The notes beneath the pieces were generated by a model. The model was not told the origin of the DNA. It worked only from the letters and a program-made list of their open reading frames with translations, and did no database searches. Shown here one piece after another: positions 1-6,525 of a stretch of 6,525 bases of DNA (positions within the stretch are counted from its first letter, which is position 1; the number at the start of each line of letters is the position of its first letter). Position numbers and translations under genes: made by a program. The DNA is from PR03 sp964353555 (GTDB lineage Bacteria > Myxococcota_A > UBA9160 > PR03), in the NCBI GenBank assembly GCA_964353555.1, contig CAYGWM010000166.1:1-6525 (forward strand). Direction: 5' to 3'.

Positions 1-1737
1 CTCGCCGAGCGCATGCACGAAGCCGTCGACGGCGATTACCAGAGCTACAAGGTGCGCGGCGGCGCCTTCACGCGCGAACACTTCTTCGGGACGCACCCGG
101 AGTTGCGCGCAATGGTGGCGCATCTCACCGACGACGAGATCTGGCAACTCGATCGCGGCGGACACGACCCGGAGAAGATCTACGCCGCCTACGCCGCTGC
201 GGTCGCCCACCGCGATCAGCCCACCGTCATCCTCGCGAAGACCGTGAAGGGCTACGGGATGGGCGAGTCCGGCGAAGGCATGAACATCAGCCACCAGCAG
301 AAGAAACTGGCGGAGAAATCGCTGGCGGCATTCCGCGATCGCTACCGGATCCCGATTCCGGACGAGCGCATCGCCGAAGCGCCCTTCTACAAGCCGGCGG
401 GCGACGCGCCCGAGATGAAGTACATGCACGAGCGTCGCAAAGCGCTCGGCGGCTACCTGCCGTCACGCCGCACGAATGCGCCGGCGCTCGAAATTCCCGA
501 TCTGTCGATCTTCGCGAAGCTGCTCGAAGGCTCGGGCGATCGCGAGTACTCCACCACGATGGCGTACGTGCGGATCCTCTCGGCGCTGCTGCGGGATCCG
601 AATCTCGCCCGCCACATCGTGCCGATCGTCCCCGACGAGGCACGCACCTTCGGCATGGAGGGGCTGTTCCGCCAGCTCGGCATCTACGCAGCGGAGGGAC
701 AGCTCTACGAGCCAGTCGATCACGATCAGGTGATGTGGTACCGCGAAGACCGCAAGGGGCAGGTGCTGCAGGAAGGCATCTGCGAGGCCGGCGCAATGTC
801 CTCGTGGATCGCCGCAGGCACCAGCTACGCCACGAGTGGCGTGCCGATGATTCCGTTCTTCGCGTTCTACTCGATGTTCGGCGTGCAGCGCGTCGGCGAC
901 CTGTTCTGGGCCGCCGCCGATTCGCGCACGCGCGGCTTCCTGATGGCGGGCACGGCCGGCCGCACGACGCTGTCGGGCGAAGGTCTCCAACACCAGGACG
1001 GCCATAGCCAGCTTTGGGTCTCGTCGATCCCGAACTGCGTAGCGTACGACCCCGCGTACGGCTACGAGCTGGCGGTGATCGTGCACGAAGGCCTCGACCG
1101 GATGCTGCGCCGCCAGGACGACGTCTTCTACTACATCACGATGATGAACGAGAACTACGCGCATCCCGCAATGCCAGAGAACTCCCGCGACGGCATCCTG
1201 CGCGGGCTCTATCGACTGCGCGACGCGGAGGATCCCCGTGCGCCGCGCGTGCAACTGCTCGGCAGCGGCTCGATCCTACGCGAAGTGATCGCCGCCGCCG
1301 ATCTGCTGCAGGGCGAGTTCGGCGTCCACGCAGACGTCTGGAGCGCCACCAGCTTCAACGAACTGCGCCGCGATGGCCTCGACGTCGAGCGCTGGAACCT
1401 GCTGCATCCGGAAGAGCCGCAGCGCAAGAGCTTCGTCGAACAGCAACTCGGCGAGCGGCCAGGTCCGGTAATCGCTGCGACCGACTGGGTGAAGGCGTAC
1501 GCCGACCAGATCCGACCGTTCGTGCCGGGGCACTACCGTGTGCTCGGAACCGACGGCTTCGGCCGTTCCGATCGCCGCGAACGGCTGCGCCACTTCTTCG
1601 AGGTGAACCGCTTCTTCGTCGCGATCACGGCGCTGAAGTCGCTCGCCGATACCGGCGCGATACCCCCCGCCACCGTCCGCCAGGCGATCGAGCGCTTCAA
1701 GATCGACCCGGCCAAGCCGAACCCGATGCGGAGCTAG
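1..1737 (+). CDS. aceE: Pyruvate dehydrogenase E1 component, homodimeric type (5'-truncated)
   Basis: This is the thiamine-diphosphate-dependent E1 subunit, which decarboxylates pyruvate and reductively acetylates the lipoyl group of E2 in the cytoplasm. The reading frame is open from base 1 and gives 578 residues. They align almost without gaps to about residue 310 to the end of E. coli AceE (887 aa, compared from memory), so the missing part is upstream of the window and the stop is at the normal place. Catalytic residues known from E. coli are recognisable: Lys392 (codon 247-249, in VKGYGMG), His407 (codon 292-294, in ISHQ), Glu571 (772-774, in LQEGI), Glu636 (979-981) and His640 (991-993) in GEGLQHQDGH. 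The signature DEARTFGMEGLFRQ is intact. The GDG cofactor motif lies upstream and cannot be seen. Inner-loop Lys403 of E. coli is Met here. It is followed after 5 bases by aceF, as expected for a pdh operon. Confidence 0.98.
   Translation, partial: LAERMHEAVDGDYQSYKVRGGAFTREHFFGTHPELRAMVAHLTDDEIWQLDRGGHDPEKIYAAYAAAVAHRDQPTVILAKTVKGYGMGESGEGMNISHQQKKLAEKSLAAFRDRYRIPIPDERIAEAPFYKPAGDAPEMKYMHERRKALGGYLPSRRTNAPALEIPDLSIFAKLLEGSGDREYSTTMAYVRILSALLRDPNLARHIVPIVPDEARTFGMEGLFRQLGIYAAEGQLYEPVDHDQVMWYREDRKGQVLQEGICEAGAMSSWIAAGTSYATSGVPMIPFFAFYSMFGVQRVGDLFWAAADSRTRGFLMAGTAGRTTLSGEGLQHQDGHSQLWVSSIPNCVAYDPAYGYELAVIVHEGLDRMLRRQDDVFYYITMMNENYAHPAMPENSRDGILRGLYRLRDAEDPRAPRVQLLGSGSILREVIAAADLLQGEFGVHADVWSATSFNELRRDGLDVERWNLLHPEEPQRKSFVEQQLGERPGPVIAATDWVKAYADQIRPFVPGHYRVLGTDGFGRSDRRERLRHFFEVNRFFVAITALKSLADTGAIPPATVRQAIERFKIDPAKPNPMRS
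1730..1733 (+). promoter_or_regulatory. Ribosome binding site of aceF inside the end of aceE
   Basis: GGAG lies 9 bases before the aceF ATG and overlaps the last sense codons of aceE. It supports the start at 1743 and suggests that ribosomes finishing aceE help to initiate aceF. Confidence 0.7.
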
Positions 1738-1742
1738 CCAGC

Positions 1743-3023
1743 ATGGCCGAGCAGGAGATCAAACTCCCGGACATCGGCGACTTCGACGCGGTCGAAGTCA
1801 TCGAAGTGCTCGTGAAGCCCGGCGACCGCGTCGCGGCCGAGCAGTCGCTGCTGGTGCTCGAGAGCGACAAGGCGACGATGGAGATCCCGTCGCCGTTCGC
1901 CGGTGTCGTGCGCAAGCTGCTGGTCGCGGTCGGCGACAACGTGCGCGAGGGCACGCCGATCGCGATCCTCGAAGTCGCGGATGCAAGCCGCGAGACCACG
2001 CCCGTCGAGGCATCGACCACGGAACCGCAGCCGCGAGCGGCGGCACCGCCGGATCCGGTGCCGGCGCCCTCTTCCGCTGACCTTGCGCCCTATACCGTCG
2101 ATGCGCCGCAGCCCGCCGCGCACGCCGGTCCTTCGGTGCGGCGGCTCGCGCGCGAACTCGGCGTCGATCTCGCGCTCGTGCCGGGCCGCGGACCCAAAGG
2201 CCGCATCGTCGAAGCGGACGTGCAAGGCTACGTGAAGGCGCTCGTCGCCCAAGGCGGCGCCGCAGCCGCGGTGCCGATCGCAGGCGTCAACGTCGCCGCG
2301 CCGGCCGACGTCGACTTCGCAAAGTTCGGGCCGATCGAGAGCGAGCCGCTGCACCGCGTGCGGCGCATCGCAGCGGCGAACTTGCACCGCAGCTGGGTCA
2401 GCGTGCCGCATGTGACGCAGTTCGAGGACGCCGACGTCACCGAGCTGGAGAGCTTCCGTCAGGCTCACCGCGCCGAGGCCGATGCGCGCGGCACCAAGCT
2501 GACCTTCCTGCCGTTCCTGGTGAAGGCGGTCGTAAAGGCGCTGCAGGAGTTCCCGCACTTCAATGCGTCGCTCGACCGCAGCGGCGAGAACCTGATCGTG
2601 AAGCGCTACTACCACATCGGCGTCGCGGTCGATACCGAGCATGGGCTGGTCGTGCCGGTCGTGCGCGACGCGGATTGCAAGAGTCTCTTCGCGCTGGCCG
2701 CCGAGCTGCAGGAACTCTCCGAGAAGGCGCGCGCTCGGCGGCTGCGACCCGAACAGCTGCAAGGCGGCTCGTTCAGCATCTCGAGCCTCGGCGGCATCGG
2801 CGGCACGCGCTTCACGCCGATCGTGAACCATCCCGAGGTCGCAATCCTCGGCGTGTCACGGATGGAGTGGAAGCCGGTCTGGCAGGACGGCGCGTTCGCG
2901 CCGCGCCGCATGCTGCCGCTCTCGCTCTCGTACGACCACCGCGTGATCGACGGCGCCGCCGGCGCGCGCTTCACCGGACGGCTCGCCGCGCTGCTCGCCG
3001 ACCTGCGACGCATCCTGCTCTGA
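1743..3023 (+). CDS. aceF: Dihydrolipoamide acetyltransferase, E2 of pyruvate dehydrogenase
   Basis: This is the E2 core subunit. It takes the acetyl group from E1 on a swinging lipoyl arm and passes it to CoA. The 426-residue protein has three parts in order. The lipoyl domain covers residues about 4-78, with the lipoylated Lys43 in ESDKATMEIP. An Ala/Pro-rich linker (about 80-128) leads to the E1/E3-binding domain (about 130-166, PSVRRLARELG and GPKGRI). After a second Ala/Gly/Val-rich linker comes the catalytic domain (about 198-426), with SLSYDHRVIDGA holding the catalytic His399 and Asp403. Only one lipoyl domain is present, whereas E. coli has three, so the protein is short for a gammaproteobacterial AceF. 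The ATG at 1743 is preferred because the lipoyl domain starts directly after it and a GGAG precedes it. The frame is open far upstream, but that part reads antisense-like low-complexity sequence. A 2-oxoglutarate-type E2 (SucB) is unlikely given the aceE neighbour. Confidence 0.97.
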   Translation: MAEQEIKLPDIGDFDAVEVIEVLVKPGDRVAAEQSLLVLESDKATMEIPSPFAGVVRKLLVAVGDNVREGTPIAILEVADASRETTPVEASTTEPQPRAAAPPDPVPAPSSADLAPYTVDAPQPAAHAGPSVRRLARELGVDLALVPGRGPKGRIVEADVQGYVKALVAQGGAAAAVPIAGVNVAAPADVDFAKFGPIESEPLHRVRRIAAANLHRSWVSVPHVTQFEDADVTELESFRQAHRAEADARGTKLTFLPFLVKAVVKALQEFPHFNASLDRSGENLIVKRYYHIGVAVDTEHGLVVPVVRDADCKSLFALAAELQELSEKARARRLRPEQLQGGSFSISSLGGIGGTRFTPIVNHPEVAILGVSRMEWKPVWQDGAFAPRRMLPLSLSYDHRVIDGAAGARFTGRLAALLADLRRILL

Positions 3024-4438
3024 TGAGCGACCTGCGCGCCGATGTCGTCGTGCTCGGCGCCGGACCCGGCGGCTACACCGCCGCCTTCCGCGCGGCGGAT
3101 CTCGGTCGCAGCGTGGTGCTCGTCGAGCGCTACGCGGCGCTCGGCGGCGTGTGCCTCCACGTCGGCTGCATCCCGTCGAAGGCGCTGCTGCACGTAGCCG
3201 AGGTGATGGCCGCCGCGCGCGACCTCGCCGGCGCAGGCGTAGAGTTCGGCGCACCGAAACTCGATCTCGCGAAGCTGCGCGCGCGCAAGGGCGCCGTCGT
3301 CGCGCAGCTGAGCGGCGGGCTCGCGAAACTGGCGGCGCAGCGCGGCGTGCGTGTCGTCACCGGAACCGGGGCCTTCGCGGGACCGCAGCGACTCGACGTC
3401 GCGACGGCCGACGGCCCCGTCTCGATCGTCTTCGAGCGCGCGATCATCGCTGCGGGCTCGCGGGCGGTGCAGCTCCCCGGTTTCCCCGACGACCCGCGCG
3501 TGCTCGATTCGACCTCTGCTCTGGCGCTCGACACCGTGCCGCAGCGTCTGCTGGTCGTCGGCGGTGGCATCATCGGGCTCGAACTCGCGACGGTCTACGA
3601 AGCGCTCGGCTCCGATGTGACGATCGTCGAAGCGCTGGATCGGCTGATGCCGGGCCCCGATCCCGATCTCGTGCGACCGCTGCAGCGACGCATCGAGCCG
3701 CGCGTTGCGGGAATTCACTTGCGTACGAAGGTGGCGAGCGTGGATGCGCGCGCCGACGGCCTGCTCGTCGCGTTCGAGGGCGAGAAGGCGCCGGAGGCGC
3801 GGCTCTTCGATCGCGTGCTGGTCGCGGTCGGCCGCCGCCCCAACGGCGACCGGATCGGCGCGCCGGCGGCGGGGCTCCGAGTCGACGAGCGCGGCTTCCT
3901 CGCGGTCGACGCGCGACTCGCAACGAACCTGCCGCACGTGTTCGCGATCGGCGATGTCGCGCGCGCGCCGCTGCTCGCGCACAAGGCGAGCCACGAGGGC
4001 AAGAGCGCGGCCGAAGCCGCGTGTGATCTGCGCGTCGCCTTCGATGCGCGCGCGATCCCGTCGGTCGCCTACACCGATCCCGAAGTCGCGTGGGTGGGCG
4101 TCACCGAGAGCGATGCGCGCGCACAGAAGGTCGAGGTGGACGTCGCGCGCTTTCCGTGGGCCGCGAGCGGTCGCGCGCTCGGCATGGCCCGCAGCGAAGG
4201 AATCACCAAGCTGCTGTTCGCGAAGGACACCAAAAGGCTCATCGGCGCCGGCATCGTCGGCCCGCACGCGGGCGACCTGATCTCGGAGTGCGCGCTCGCG
4301 ATCGAACTCGGCGCCGACGCCGACGACATCGCACTCACCGTGCACCCGCACCCGACGCTCGGCGAGACGATCGGCCTCGCCGCGGAAGTCGCGGCCGGAA
4401 CGGTCACGGACCTCTATCTGCCACGCCGTTCCGAGTGA
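3023..4438 (+). CDS. lpdA: Dihydrolipoyl dehydrogenase, E3 of pyruvate dehydrogenase
   Basis: This FAD flavoprotein reoxidises the dihydrolipoyl group of E2 and reduces NAD+. The 471-residue product shows the N-terminal FAD motif GAGPGGYTAAFRAADLG (residues 12-28). The redox disulfide pair is Cys44/Cys49 in GVCLHVGCIPSK. The NAD-binding motif is GGGIIGLE (180-187), with the acidic NAD-selecting Glu203 at the end of the second strand. The second FAD motif FAIGD has Asp311. The C-terminal interface domain carries the catalytic pair His443 and Glu448 in HPHPTLGE. Length and order match E. coli Lpd (474 aa). There is no N-terminal lipoyl domain such as some beta- and gammaproteobacterial E3 proteins carry. 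The ATG overlaps the aceF stop as TGATG and no clear Shine-Dalgarno sequence precedes it, so translation is probably coupled. One oddity is His46 between the cysteines, where Asn is the common residue. Confidence 0.97.
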   Translation: MSDLRADVVVLGAGPGGYTAAFRAADLGRSVVLVERYAALGGVCLHVGCIPSKALLHVAEVMAAARDLAGAGVEFGAPKLDLAKLRARKGAVVAQLSGGLAKLAAQRGVRVVTGTGAFAGPQRLDVATADGPVSIVFERAIIAAGSRAVQLPGFPDDPRVLDSTSALALDTVPQRLLVVGGGIIGLELATVYEALGSDVTIVEALDRLMPGPDPDLVRPLQRRIEPRVAGIHLRTKVASVDARADGLLVAFEGEKAPEARLFDRVLVAVGRRPNGDRIGAPAAGLRVDERGFLAVDARLATNLPHVFAIGDVARAPLLAHKASHEGKSAAEAACDLRVAFDARAIPSVAYTDPEVAWVGVTESDARAQKVEVDVARFPWAASGRALGMARSEGITKLLFAKDTKRLIGAGIVGPHAGDLISECALAIELGADADDIALTVHPHPTLGETIGLAAEVAAGTVTDLYLPRRSE

Positions 4439-4442
4439 TAGG

Positions 4443-4472
4443 ATGCGCCCCGTCTCGTTGGGGGGCGCATGA
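4443..4472 (+). promoter_or_regulatory. Permease leader: start-codon-sequestering hairpin and mini-ORF
   Basis: Bases 4443-4451 (ATGCGCCCC) are the exact reverse complement of 4462-4470, with a 10-base loop. The right arm contains most of the G-run that would serve as ribosome binding site and the AT of the permease start codon. In RNA this stem of seven G-C and two A-U pairs would block initiation when folded. The left arm also opens a 9-codon ORF (MRPVSLGGA) whose TGA at 4470-4472 overlaps the permease ATG, a usual layout for translational coupling. A GAG 7 bases before its ATG could serve as a weak ribosome binding site. No T-run follows, so a Rho-independent terminator is unlikely. The pairing is certain; the regulatory role is inferred. 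Confidence 0.45.
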
Positions 4473-5962
4473 GTCTGTTCCGGCGCAAGCCGATTCTTCA
4501 GCTCCAGGCCGAGGCCGCGTCGAGCACGCTGCACCGCGCGCTCGGGCCGGTGAATCTCACCGCGCTCGGCATCGGCGCGATCATCGGCGCCGGGATCTTC
4601 GTGCTCACGGGACAAGCCGCCGCCCGATACGCCGGCCCGGCGATCGTCTACTCGTTCCTGCTGGCCGGCATCGCCTGCGCGTTCGCGGGCCTCTGCTACG
4701 CGGAGTTCTCCGCGATGATTCCGATCGCGGGCTCCGCCTACACCTACGGCTACGCAACGCTCGGCGAGTTGTTCGCTTGGATCATCGGCTGGGACCTGAT
4801 CCTCGAGTATCTGTTCGCGGCTTCTACCGTCGCGGTCGGCTGGTCGGGTTACGTGGTCTCGCTGTTGCGCGATTTCGGCATCGAGATTCCAGCGCGCTTC
4901 GCGTCGGCGCCGTACACGCACGTCGCGTCGCCGGACGCCGGCTGGAACGTGTGGCGGATCTTCACCGAGGGCTGGTCCTCGACCGGCGCGGTGCTGAACG
5001 TGCCCGCGATGGTGATCGTCGCACTCGCCACTGCGCTGATCGTCGTCGGCATCCGCGAATCGACGCGTTTCAACAACGGGATCGTCGCGATCAAGATGAC
5101 GGTGATCCTGGCCTTCCTCGCGTTCGGCGTGCTCTACGTGAACACCGATCACTGGCATCCGTTCATTCCGCTCGCCGAAGGCGACGGCCGCTTCGGCTGG
5201 GGCGGCGTGGTGCGCGGCGCGGGCGTGATCTTCTTCGCCTACATCGGCTTCGACGCGGTCTCGACCGCCGCACAGGAAGTGAAGAATCCGCAGCGCGACA
5301 TGCCGATCGGCATCCTCGGTTCGCTCGCGATCTGCACGGTGCTCTACATCGCGGTCGCGCTGGTGCTGACCGGCATCGTCGACTTCCGCGCACTCGACGT
5401 GCCCGACCCGATCGCGGTCGGCATCGACGCCGCAGGTCCCGGTCTCGCGTGGCTGCGGCCGATCGTCAAGATCGGCGCCGTCGCCGGGCTCTCGTCGGTG
5501 ATCCTGGTGATGCTGCTCGGCCAACCGCGCATCCTCTTCACGATGGCGCGCGACGGCCTGCTGCCGCCGATCTTCGGCTCGGTGCACCCGCGCTACCGCA
5601 CGCCGTGGGTGGCGTCGCTGCTGACCGGCGGCATCGCGATGGCGTTCGCGGGTCTGCTGCCGATCGGCCTGCTCGGCGAGCTGGTCTCGATCGGCACGCT
5701 GCTCGCGTTCGCGATCGTCTGCGGCGGCGTGCTGGTGCTCCGCTACACCGATCCGGAAATTCCGCGCCCGTTCCGCGCCCCGTTCGTGCCGTTCGTGCCA
5801 ATCGCCGGCGTGCTGTCGTGTGGCTACCTGATGCTCGGGCTGCCGATCGACACCTGGGCGCGTCTCTTCGTCTGGATGGCAATCGGGATCGCGATCTACT
5901 TCGGCTACGGGCGGCGCCATTCGAAGCTGGGTGCGCTCCCACACCTCGAGAACGAGTCATAG
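4469..5962 (+). CDS. APC-superfamily amino acid permease (YfnA/CAT type)
   Basis: This is an inner-membrane secondary transporter, probably for amino acid uptake by proton symport. The 497-residue protein starts with a short cytoplasmic MSLFRRKP segment typical of this group. About 12 hydrophobic segments follow. The unwound TM1 substrate motif GIGAIIGAGIF is at 34-44, AEFSAMIPIAGSAYTY at 78-93, and the TM6 stretch FFAYIGFDAVSTAAQEVKNP at 255-274. The motif GQPRILFTMARDGLLP, seen across cationic amino acid transporter relatives, is at 351-366. A hydrophilic, probably periplasmic loop spans about 135-175. Lys209, in the segment after RESTRFNNG, is in the place of the TM5 lysine that replaces the sodium site in ApcT-like carriers. 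That fits proton coupling by family knowledge. The substrate cannot be read from the sequence. The gene lies 30 bases after lpdA, so read-through from the pdh operon is possible. The start is set by family N-termini and a G-run 3 bases upstream. Confidence 0.93.
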   Translation: MSLFRRKPILQLQAEAASSTLHRALGPVNLTALGIGAIIGAGIFVLTGQAAARYAGPAIVYSFLLAGIACAFAGLCYAEFSAMIPIAGSAYTYGYATLGELFAWIIGWDLILEYLFAASTVAVGWSGYVVSLLRDFGIEIPARFASAPYTHVASPDAGWNVWRIFTEGWSSTGAVLNVPAMVIVALATALIVVGIRESTRFNNGIVAIKMTVILAFLAFGVLYVNTDHWHPFIPLAEGDGRFGWGGVVRGAGVIFFAYIGFDAVSTAAQEVKNPQRDMPIGILGSLAICTVLYIAVALVLTGIVDFRALDVPDPIAVGIDAAGPGLAWLRPIVKIGAVAGLSSVILVMLLGQPRILFTMARDGLLPPIFGSVHPRYRTPWVASLLTGGIAMAFAGLLPIGLLGELVSIGTLLAFAIVCGGVLVLRYTDPEIPRPFRAPFVPFVPIAGVLSCGYLMLGLPIDTWARLFVWMAIGIAIYFGYGRRHSKLGALPHLENES

Positions 5963-5970
5963 CGAGCCGC

Positions 5971-5975
5971 GGGGA
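5971..5975 (+). promoter_or_regulatory. Ribosome binding site deciding the GTG start at 5980
   Basis: GGGGA lies 4 bases before GTG 5980, in the 17-base gap after the permease stop. Together with the signal peptide that begins at this GTG, it supports the non-ATG start. Confidence 0.45.
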
Positions 5976-5979
5976 ATCG

Positions 5980-6525
5980 GTGCACCGCTTCCTCGCCGCC
6001 AGCGGGGTTTGTGCAGCGCTGCTCTGCTCGGCGTCGTACAGCGCTCCGGCGCTCGCATCGGAATCGAAGCCGCGCGCGAGCACCGCGAGCACCTCGCGAT
6101 GGTGGAAGCTCGACTGCGATGAAGCCAATCGCAGTCGAGAGGTGGACCGGACGGCCTGTACGTTTACCGTAAAGCTCCGCGGTACGATCGACGGATCGCG
6201 ACTCCAGTTGATCCGACACGCGCTCGTGCGCCGCGACGCCGCACGCCGAGCGCTGCATCGCGACGTCGATCTCCGGATCGACGTCGACAGCCAGGGCGGA
6301 GAAGTCTTCGCGGCGCTGGAGATTGGCCGGATCCTGCGCGAAGAGCGAGCATCGATCAGCGTCCGGAGCGGCGCGTCCTGCATCAGCTCGTGCGTGTTAG
6401 TGCTGATGGGCGCGGTCGAGCGGAACGTCAGCGAGGCCGCCCGTCTGGGGATCCATCGCCCGTCGCTCGGCGCTTCGTGGCGCGGCGGGCAGAAAGAAGC
6501 CGGCGAGGACGCGACCGTCGATGCG
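5980..6525 (+). CDS. Secreted ClpP-fold protein of the COG3904 type (3'-truncated)
   Basis: The frame is open from GTG 5980 to the window edge (182 codons). Residues 1-26 form a signal peptide: Arg3, a hydrophobic core, and an APALA ending that suggests cleavage after Ala26. No lipobox is seen. After a Ser/Thr-rich stretch (27-40) and a Cys46/Cys60 pair, residues about 64-165 read like the ClpP/crotonase fold. They include strand LRIDVDSQGGEV (98-109, matching the ClpP SPGG oxyanion loop), a helix (110-122), SGASCISSCVLVLMGA (130-145, the position of the nucleophile, Ser136 or Ser137) and RLGIHRP (155-161, with His159 where ClpP has its catalytic His). The acidic residue, if any, would be beyond the window. 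Proteins of this kind are usually annotated as predicted periplasmic proteins without known function. A/T-ending codons, counted by eye, make up about one fifth, including several CGA. That looks higher than in the start of the permease gene. Peptidase activity is inferred, not shown. Confidence 0.85.
   Translation, partial: MHRFLAASGVCAALLCSASYSAPALASESKPRASTASTSRWWKLDCDEANRSREVDRTACTFTVKLRGTIDGSRLQLIRHALVRRDAARRALHRDVDLRIDVDSQGGEVFAALEIGRILREERASISVRSGASCISSCVLVLMGAVERNVSEAARLGIHRPSLGASWRGGQKEAGEDATVDA
6109..6139 (+). repeat. Perfect 12-bp inverted repeat, 7-base loop
   Basis: Bases 6109-6120 (CTCGACTGCGAT) are exactly repeated in reverse complement at 6128-6139, with loop GAAGCCA. The repeat lies inside the secreted ClpP-fold gene, about 130 bases after its start, and covers codons 44-54. 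No T-run follows, so a Rho-independent terminator is unlikely. It could be an RNA stem-loop, a protein-binding palindrome, or chance. Confidence 0.6.

Noticed and set aside
1014..1742. Open frame upstream of the aceF ATG, which would give an N-terminally extended E2.
   Set aside because: The extension overlaps conserved aceE sequence in another frame, is Arg-rich low-complexity sequence, and the lipoyl domain begins right after ATG 1743.
4360..4383. 7-bp inverted repeat near the end of lpdA, a possible terminator stem.
   Set aside because: It is short, lies within the conserved HPHPTLGE coding region and has no T-run after it.
4443..4470. Reading the lpdA-permease hairpin as a Rho-independent terminator.
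   Set aside because: No T-run follows the stem, and its right arm is the ribosome binding site and start codon of the next gene.
5780..5797. Tandem 9-base direct repeat (CCGTTCGTG twice) in the permease gene.
   Set aside because: It encodes a PFVPFVP stretch that resembles the ordinary sequence of this transporter family at that position, so no separate function is needed.
2609..5944. A stop-free reading frame of 1111 codons on the minus strand across aceF, lpdA and the permease.
   Set aside because: It is antisense to three clear genes and rich in Arg, Asp, Glu, His and Ala with no recognisable domain. High-GC codon use removes stops from this antisense phase.
5538..6383. Minus-strand frames over the end of the permease and the last gene.
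   Set aside because: They are Arg/Ser-rich without domains, while the + strand frame has a signal peptide and ClpP-fold motifs.

Overview
The window is gene-dense, GC-rich bacterial DNA. Five genes lie head to tail on the + strand, with almost no intergenic space. The first three are a pyruvate dehydrogenase complex operon: the 3' two thirds of aceE (E1, homodimeric type), a complete aceF (E2) and a complete lpdA (E3). A homodimeric AceE of the E. coli type with an adjacent aceF and a dedicated lpdA points to a proteobacterium, most likely a high-GC gammaproteobacterium or a relative. The genus cannot be fixed from this sequence.

Layout: aceE runs from the left edge to 1737. After 5 bases comes aceF (1743-3023), whose ribosome binding site lies inside the end of aceE. 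lpdA (3023-4438) shares one base with aceF in a TGATG overlap. The three subunits are therefore probably made from one message with coupled translation. Together they oxidatively decarboxylate pyruvate to acetyl-CoA and pass the electrons to NAD+. Here E2 carries one lipoyl domain and E3 carries none.

Thirty bases after lpdA comes a 497-residue APC-superfamily amino acid permease of the YfnA/CAT type (4469-5962). Its leader contains a perfect 9-bp inverted repeat that takes in the G-rich ribosome binding site and the first two bases of the start codon. A 9-codon mini-ORF in the same leader ends on the permease start codon in an ATGA overlap. Seventeen bases after the permease, a GTG-started gene begins (5980) and runs off the right edge. 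It encodes a signal peptide and a ClpP-like fold of the uncharacterised secreted family usually called COG3904, with a Ser pair flanked by cysteines. A perfect 12-bp inverted repeat with a 7-base loop lies inside it.

Most of the window is ordinary core metabolism. The parts worth a second look are the leader at 4439-4472 and the secreted ClpP-fold gene with its internal hairpin. I found no RNA gene, mobile element, CRISPR array or convincing promoter or Rho-independent terminator, and no gene-free stretch as long as 300 bases.
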